Assembly: GCA_964651245.1 (NCBI GenBank)
Contig: CAZYVI010000007.1
Location: forward strand, 123,446-187,445
Origin: Avedoeria sp964651245
GTDB taxonomy: Bacteria > Chloroflexota > Anaerolineae > Epilineales > Epilineaceae
Direction of reading: 5' to 3'
DNA: 64,000 nucleotides
In this document: piece by piece, positions 59,876-64,000 of the stretch
Position numbering within the stretch: position 1 is the stretch's first letter
Layout of the letters: each line of letters opens with the position of its first letter
Notes under the pieces: model-generated
The model's database searches: none
What the model was told of the DNA's origin: nothing
The model's input: only the letters and a program-made list of their open reading frames with translations
Translations under genes and position numbers: made by a program

Positions 59876-60568
59876 ATGTCACCTCGCCGTCGCCAACTAA
59901 CCCATTTGCTTGTTCAAGGCCTCTCCGCACATCTCGACTCCCTGATGAGATCACATGGATTCACTCGCTCGCCCCGCTCTCTTAACTACGCCCGGCGCAC
60001 CTCCGATACGATCCACGCACTGCGGCTTCACTTTCAGACCTCTCCCACCTATGCGCCAAACGCAATCGCCCATCTTCAACCACATTTAACATTGGACTAT
60101 CCCGCCATTAATGCTCGTGCTCTGGCCATTGCACAAGAGGATCGCGGATACTATTCGATACGCAATGTACCAACCATCAACTTGCCACTAGAATGGGTAG
60201 TGCCACAACAAGAGCAACTCCGCCTCTACGTGCTTCGCGACAATGACCCAACTCCCGCGCTTCACATAATGCGTCACCATCTATCCGCCCATGGAATACC
60301 CTTCCTAGACAGATGTCTTACGATTGCGGGACTACTTGAGGAATACGATAAACACGTGGCGTTGAGAATCTTCGGCGCACCACCAGATGTAGTCCGCTTA
60401 GGCGCCGCATACCTTATTCAACACAAGGTAGATCGGGCCGTCGACATATGGACCAAACGACTCAATCGACCCGGCCTGTACTCCCAATATGAAAACACTC
60501 TCTCGTACTTACACTCACTACAACTCGAGGGCCCTGGCCCCGTCACCACTATTCCCCCCGCACCGTGA
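59876..60568 (+). CDS. Candidate immunity protein, DUF4304-like N-terminus
   Basis: The 230-aa cytoplasmic protein starts LTHLLVQGLSAHLDSLMRSHGFTRSPRSLNYARRT and continues with IHALRLHFQ, a pattern like DUF4304 proteins (helix, then Gly-Phe, then strands), which often serve as immunity proteins of polymorphic toxins. The later part is helical. It is convergent with the RHS toxin gene and overlaps its last 20 bases; immunity genes usually lie downstream in the same direction, so this layout is unusual. Low GC. Assignment is by context and weak similarity. Confidence 0.45.
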   Translation: MSPRRRQLTHLLVQGLSAHLDSLMRSHGFTRSPRSLNYARRTSDTIHALRLHFQTSPTYAPNAIAHLQPHLTLDYPAINARALAIAQEDRGYYSIRNVPTINLPLEWVVPQQEQLRLYVLRDNDPTPALHIMRHHLSAHGIPFLDRCLTIAGLLEEYDKHVALRIFGAPPDVVRLGAAYLIQHKVDRAVDIWTKRLNRPGLYSQYENTLSYLHSLQLEGPGPVTTIPPAP

Positions 60569-63500
60569 CCACCCGACCGATCCGCCAACCAGCTACTCTT
60601 CCCTTGCCTATCGCCGGATTACTGGTACTTACCCGCGCGTCCAGATTCCTCTGCCGGGGCGGGTAAGCCGCAGTCGGGCTATCCTTGCTCTCAATTCCTA
60701 TCAACCGTCCCCTTGGAGACACGGCTAAGCCATCATACACCCGCGTCTTTCCGTTAATGTCCACGTGCACCTGCCCCCTTACCGCGGACCATCCCGGTTT
60801 AGCACCAACTGCATCCCACACCTCCTCCTCGAAGATTCCACCCGGACGCACATTCCCGTGCTGCCGCTTCACAAATCGCCCAATCGCATCCCGGCCTTGC
60901 TCTGTGCGACCGGCGGCCGCGCCCAGAACGCCCCCCGCCCTTGCGTGTGATCCCCCGAACCCAACGGCCCCTAACCCCACCACGGCTGCCTCACCGCCGC
61001 TAATCTGCCCGTCCTGCAGCGCGCCATGGAGAGCCGCTCCCTCCTGCGCAACCAAGTCAGCAGCCTGAAGCGCTCGAATCCCCTTGGCCCCGGCCCGGAC
61101 GGCGAGTCCACCGCCGGTCAACCCGGGCAGTGCAAGGCCGCCGATGTCGGCAGCCAGCGAAAGCCCGTTTGTCCAGGTAAAGCCCTCAGTCTGAATAGCC
61201 CGGATGTCCGCAACGATGAAGGCTACGTCGATCGCGCTCTCGGCATACCGTCCCTCTGGATCGTTGTATCGAAGCGGACTATTGTTCGCATATCCATAGC
61301 GATTGAGCGATATCGACGTCCCGGGGTCGGGTACGATCGTATCCGCAGAAATGAACCGTCCCGCGTTCGGCTCATAGTAGCGCGCGTTGTAGAAGTACAA
61401 CCCCTCAATCTCGGCCCCGTCCGCTGGCTCCTTCTCCTGCCCTGTGAACTGGCGGACTGTGGCCTGCGTGCCGGCCTTGTAGCGATACTCGCCCCACGCC
61501 TTGTAGCGGGACTCTGCGCGAACGCCCAGCGTAGACGCAGTTATCGTCTTGGATGTAGACGCAAGATGATCCGAAAGGCGCCAATACAGCGCTCTTCCAG
61601 TCCACTGCGTACCCTGGTACATCGCCACCGGATCACCGTTGGCGTAGTAATAGCTAACGACATCGCTCTTGCCACAATTGGTACCGCCCGCGCCGGGGCA
61701 ATGCTCCGTGTACTCATAGAGCTCCCCTACGAAGAGAGAATAGTAGCTACCACGCTGCGCCTTAATCCGCCTCCCGTCCGCATCGTAGGTGAACTTCGCC
61801 TCGGTTGCACCCGCACTGTCGACCTTCTTGATCTCGGATAGACGGTTCTCTGCGTCCCACACCAACTCATAAGCACCGCCATCAATGATCCGCCAGTACA
61901 TGTTGCCATTGGCGTCATACTCGTATGCGGCCGCCTGCGTACCACGAACAAATCGTAAGGAGCCCTCGCTGGGTACCACAACGTACGTCGTGCCGGACTC
62001 GGTGCTCTCTTGTGGTGCGGACACCTCATCGCCATCGACCGCATACGAGGATACGAACCCACTCCCATTTGATCCGAAGACGTACGCACCCTTGTCAAAT
62101 GCCGTGCGGCCGCTCTCCACTGGGATCGCCGTTCCGCCAATCGTAACCGAGTCCACGTGCACGTCGCACGCCGCATCGCTCTCGAGCTTATCTGCCGAGT
62201 CTCCATCAAAGCCCAGCGTGATAACATCATTACCCGTAAGCGGCAGTGATCCGAACGAATACGACACGAACGATGTTCCTGTGCCCGTGATAAACGCCGA
62301 CGCTCGATAGACATTGTTAATCATAGCGTCGACGTAAATGGTTCCTGTACACGCAGATGTCTTGCGGGCCTGAATCGACACCGTGGTATTCGTTCCAGCA
62401 CTGCCGTCGAAGATTTTGCGGACGGCGTGCTTCTTGCTCGTGTGATACGTATACGTCAGTCCATCCTTGGTGACGATATTGCCCGTCTTGTCGTAACTGT
62501 AGGAGTCTGGGCCGTAATTGCCGTACCCGAGCGTACCATTGGACGCGGTCGACGACGTCAGACGATCGCGATCGTCGTAGACCAATGACATGCGCTGCGG
62601 TATGCCGGCCACCCAATCGGCGATCTCGGTACAATTGCCCGCGTCGTCATAGGTATAGTAATGATCCATGAAGTCCTTGTAATGAGGTGCCGTAGATTCC
62701 GTTCCTGCGCGTATACGGTAGAGTCGCAAGTCGTCCGCATTGTAGTCGTTGTCCTGTACGACCTTATTCGACGACGGTCCTAGGACGCGCCAATCTACTC
62801 GGCCATCGGCAGTGTAATCTGTGCGACTCACGAGCTCCTGATTCGGATGTCCCGACGATGACGGCGAACTCTTGACCGTACTCACTCCACCTGCGCTATA
62901 GGTGAAGTTAATGGTGTCCAGGGTGTCTGGATGCGCGAGTGATGCGATCTGCCCGTCGCTCTTGTACGTATAGTCCGTGTGGTACGTGCTGGACCCTTGG
63001 CCTGAGAGGTACTGCGTCTCGCGGCTCATTCGGCCGACGGCGTCGTACATCCAGCTATAAGAGGAGCTATCCGGAAGGGACATCGAGGTGCGATGTCCCT
63101 TGCCGTTTGTCCCGGCATCATAGGCCATGCTCGGCCCCGGTGTCCCAACCGGCGTCGGCGTGCCTGTCAGATTGTTGACTGTACAGGGTGAGGGGGTCGC
63201 CCCGGCCACGTAGCGCCGTTGCGTCTCCCTGTTCATCTCGTCATAGAAACGACAGACGCCCTGCCCCCTCGCATCTACCTGTAGAGTTAGATTATCGGCC
63301 GCATCATAGACGTACGACCACGTCCCGAGATCCGGATCTGTTAACTGCGTCTTCCGACCGAATAGGTCGTACTCAATACCGGTAAGACCCCCATTTGGTC
63401 CGGCGACCTCTACGATCTCGTCCTCATGTCCGTACCGATAGGTCGTAGTAATGGCCTGGCTATCTGACTGCCACGGCGTCGCATAGGGCGCTTGGCAGGG

Positions 63501-64000
63501 GTACGATCCATTGTCACAGTTACCTTCATACTCACGAATCTCGACCATCCTGCCCAGGCCGTCAGTGCGGCTCTGTCGGCGGTGACGCTTCTCGTCAAGG
63601 ACGTCATCGACCCACAGCGCTGGCGGTGTGGCGATGACATAGTAGTTGTGCTCGACCTTCTTGCCGTTGGGGCCCGTCACCACCAGGGGTCGGTCGAGCG
63701 GATCGTACGTGGTTGTTGTCTTATACTGGCTTGGTATTGGCGTAACGTACGGATTTGCCCCCCCGGACGCATATGCCGACTTGAGGTATGGATTCGTGAT
63801 GGCGACCAGATTGTCCAAGGCATCGTACGTGCGATGCACCACCACATCGTTTCCGGCAGCCACGACGGTTGGCGTTGGGGCCGGCGGCGCCGGGTTACCC
63901 GTCCAATTGAAATGCGGCCGCTGGCTCTCTACGACAAGCCCCCGCCCTGTCAAGGGCCGGCCAACGAACCACACCGCGGGTCGCGTGAACGGACCACACG
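60549..64000 (-). CDS. RHS-repeat protein with C-terminal nuclease-like toxin domain (5' end outside the window)
   Basis: At least 1150 aa, open to the window edge. It has many YD/RHS repeats (YDALDNLVAITNP, DGLGRMVEIREYEG, YDLFGRKTQLTDPDLGTW, YDAADNLTLQ), the RHS core end (EIEGLYFYNARYYEPNAGRFISADTI, NRYGYANNSPLRYNDPEGRY), a hydrophobic linker, and a C-terminal domain with VYDGLAV and LIGIESKDS, the D...ExK arrangement of PD-(D/E)xK nucleases. A carbohydrate-binding-like domain (about 62430-62120) is inserted among the repeats. RHS proteins form a shell around a toxin that is released to kill competitors. GC is lower than the host, as is usual for such loci. Confidence 0.85.
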   Translation of the reverse strand, partial: CGPFTRPAVWFVGRPLTGRGLVVESQRPHFNWTGNPAPPAPTPTVVAAGNDVVVHRTYDALDNLVAITNPYLKSAYASGGANPYVTPIPSQYKTTTTYDPLDRPLVVTGPNGKKVEHNYYVIATPPALWVDDVLDEKRHRRQSRTDGLGRMVEIREYEGNCDNGSYPCQAPYATPWQSDSQAITTTYRYGHEDEIVEVAGPNGGLTGIEYDLFGRKTQLTDPDLGTWSYVYDAADNLTLQVDARGQGVCRFYDEMNRETQRRYVAGATPSPCTVNNLTGTPTPVGTPGPSMAYDAGTNGKGHRTSMSLPDSSSYSWMYDAVGRMSRETQYLSGQGSSTYHTDYTYKSDGQIASLAHPDTLDTINFTYSAGGVSTVKSSPSSSGHPNQELVSRTDYTADGRVDWRVLGPSSNKVVQDNDYNADDLRLYRIRAGTESTAPHYKDFMDHYYTYDDAGNCTEIADWVAGIPQRMSLVYDDRDRLTSSTASNGTLGYGNYGPDSYSYDKTGNIVTKDGLTYTYHTSKKHAVRKIFDGSAGTNTTVSIQARKTSACTGTIYVDAMINNVYRASAFITGTGTSFVSYSFGSLPLTGNDVITLGFDGDSADKLESDAACDVHVDSVTIGGTAIPVESGRTAFDKGAYVFGSNGSGFVSSYAVDGDEVSAPQESTESGTTYVVVPSEGSLRFVRGTQAAAYEYDANGNMYWRIIDGGAYELVWDAENRLSEIKKVDSAGATEAKFTYDADGRRIKAQRGSYYSLFVGELYEYTEHCPGAGGTNCGKSDVVSYYYANGDPVAMYQGTQWTGRALYWRLSDHLASTSKTITASTLGVRAESRYKAWGEYRYKAGTQATVRQFTGQEKEPADGAEIEGLYFYNARYYEPNAGRFISADTIVPDPGTSISLNRYGYANNSPLRYNDPEGRYAESAIDVAFIVADIRAIQTEGFTWTNGLSLAADIGGLALPGLTGGGLAVRAGAKGIRALQAADLVAQEGAALHGALQDGQISGGEAAVVGLGAVGFGGSHARAGGVLGAAAGRTEQGRDAIGRFVKRQHGNVRPGGIFEEEVWDAVGAKPGWSAVRGQVHVDINGKTRVYDGLAVSPRGRLIGIESKDSPTAAYPPRQRNLDARVSTSNPAIGKGRVAGWRIGRVVTVRGE

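Overview
The window is about 50 kb of very GC-rich chromosome (roughly 70% GC or more) followed by about 14 kb of mixed, lower-GC accessory DNA. The housekeeping set is bacterial: Der, PurF, PurA, PgsA, PgpA, TyrS, TrmD, L19, RNase HII, YraN, MiaA, TrpS, TrmFO, HflX and SmpB. Folate-dependent TrmFO, single-layer envelope style secreted proteins with Pro/Thr linkers and beta-propellers, and start codons placed directly after -10 boxes suggest a member of the Chloroflexota (Anaerolineae/Ardenticatenia-like), probably a draft or metagenome-derived assembly (there is a 10-N gap at 3640-3649). The lineage is an inference; no rRNA or tRNA gene was seen.

Layout: 1-11.9 kb carries a membrane protein of unknown function, der, an HD phosphohydrolase, purF, a 14-blade-motif secreted propeller protein, an RlmI-like methyltransferase with a repetitive tail, purA, pgsA and pgpA. 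11.9-28 kb carries a membrane coiled-coil/HhH protein, an aminotransferase, fumarylacetoacetase, an IMPACT protein, a hydrolase, an M32 carboxypeptidase, a CotH-like spore-coat-kinase-type protein, a serine-biosynthesis-like pair (class V aminotransferase plus SerA), tyrS and a ferritin. 28-35 kb carries HIT, M14 and M23 proteins and a translation/tRNA run trmD-rplS-rnhB-yraN-miaA. 35-49 kb carries trpS-pdp diverging from trmFO-hflX, two secreted propeller proteins, an S41 protease followed by an S41 pseudoprotease, smpB and a B12-binding radical SAM protein. 49-64 kb is accessory: a serine-recombinase remnant, several 128-bp repeats, an FG-GAP/VWA protein, a tyrosine recombinase, an IS481-like element, a TPR protein and the 3' part of an RHS toxin gene with a convergent candidate immunity gene.

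The main discovery is a family of 128-bp repeats with 19-bp perfect terminal inverted repeats. Pairs of these repeats in direct orientation bracket passenger genes, and the bracketed units are flanked by exact 10-bp target-site duplications in two independent places: 51979-55392 (duplication GGCTGCGAGG) and 20400-21478 (duplication GGTGGTGACG). Removing the first unit and one duplication copy restores an intact reading frame for an exported, lipoprotein-like protein that is now split between 55443 and 51978. The units encode no transposase, so they look like non-autonomous, MITE-bounded mobile gene cassettes moved in trans. Other notable points are an Asp/His-substituted S41 pseudoprotease, a carbohydrate-binding-like domain inside an RHS protein, paired palindromic sites upstream of the tyrosine recombinase, and bidirectional promoters with a shared AT-rich core.
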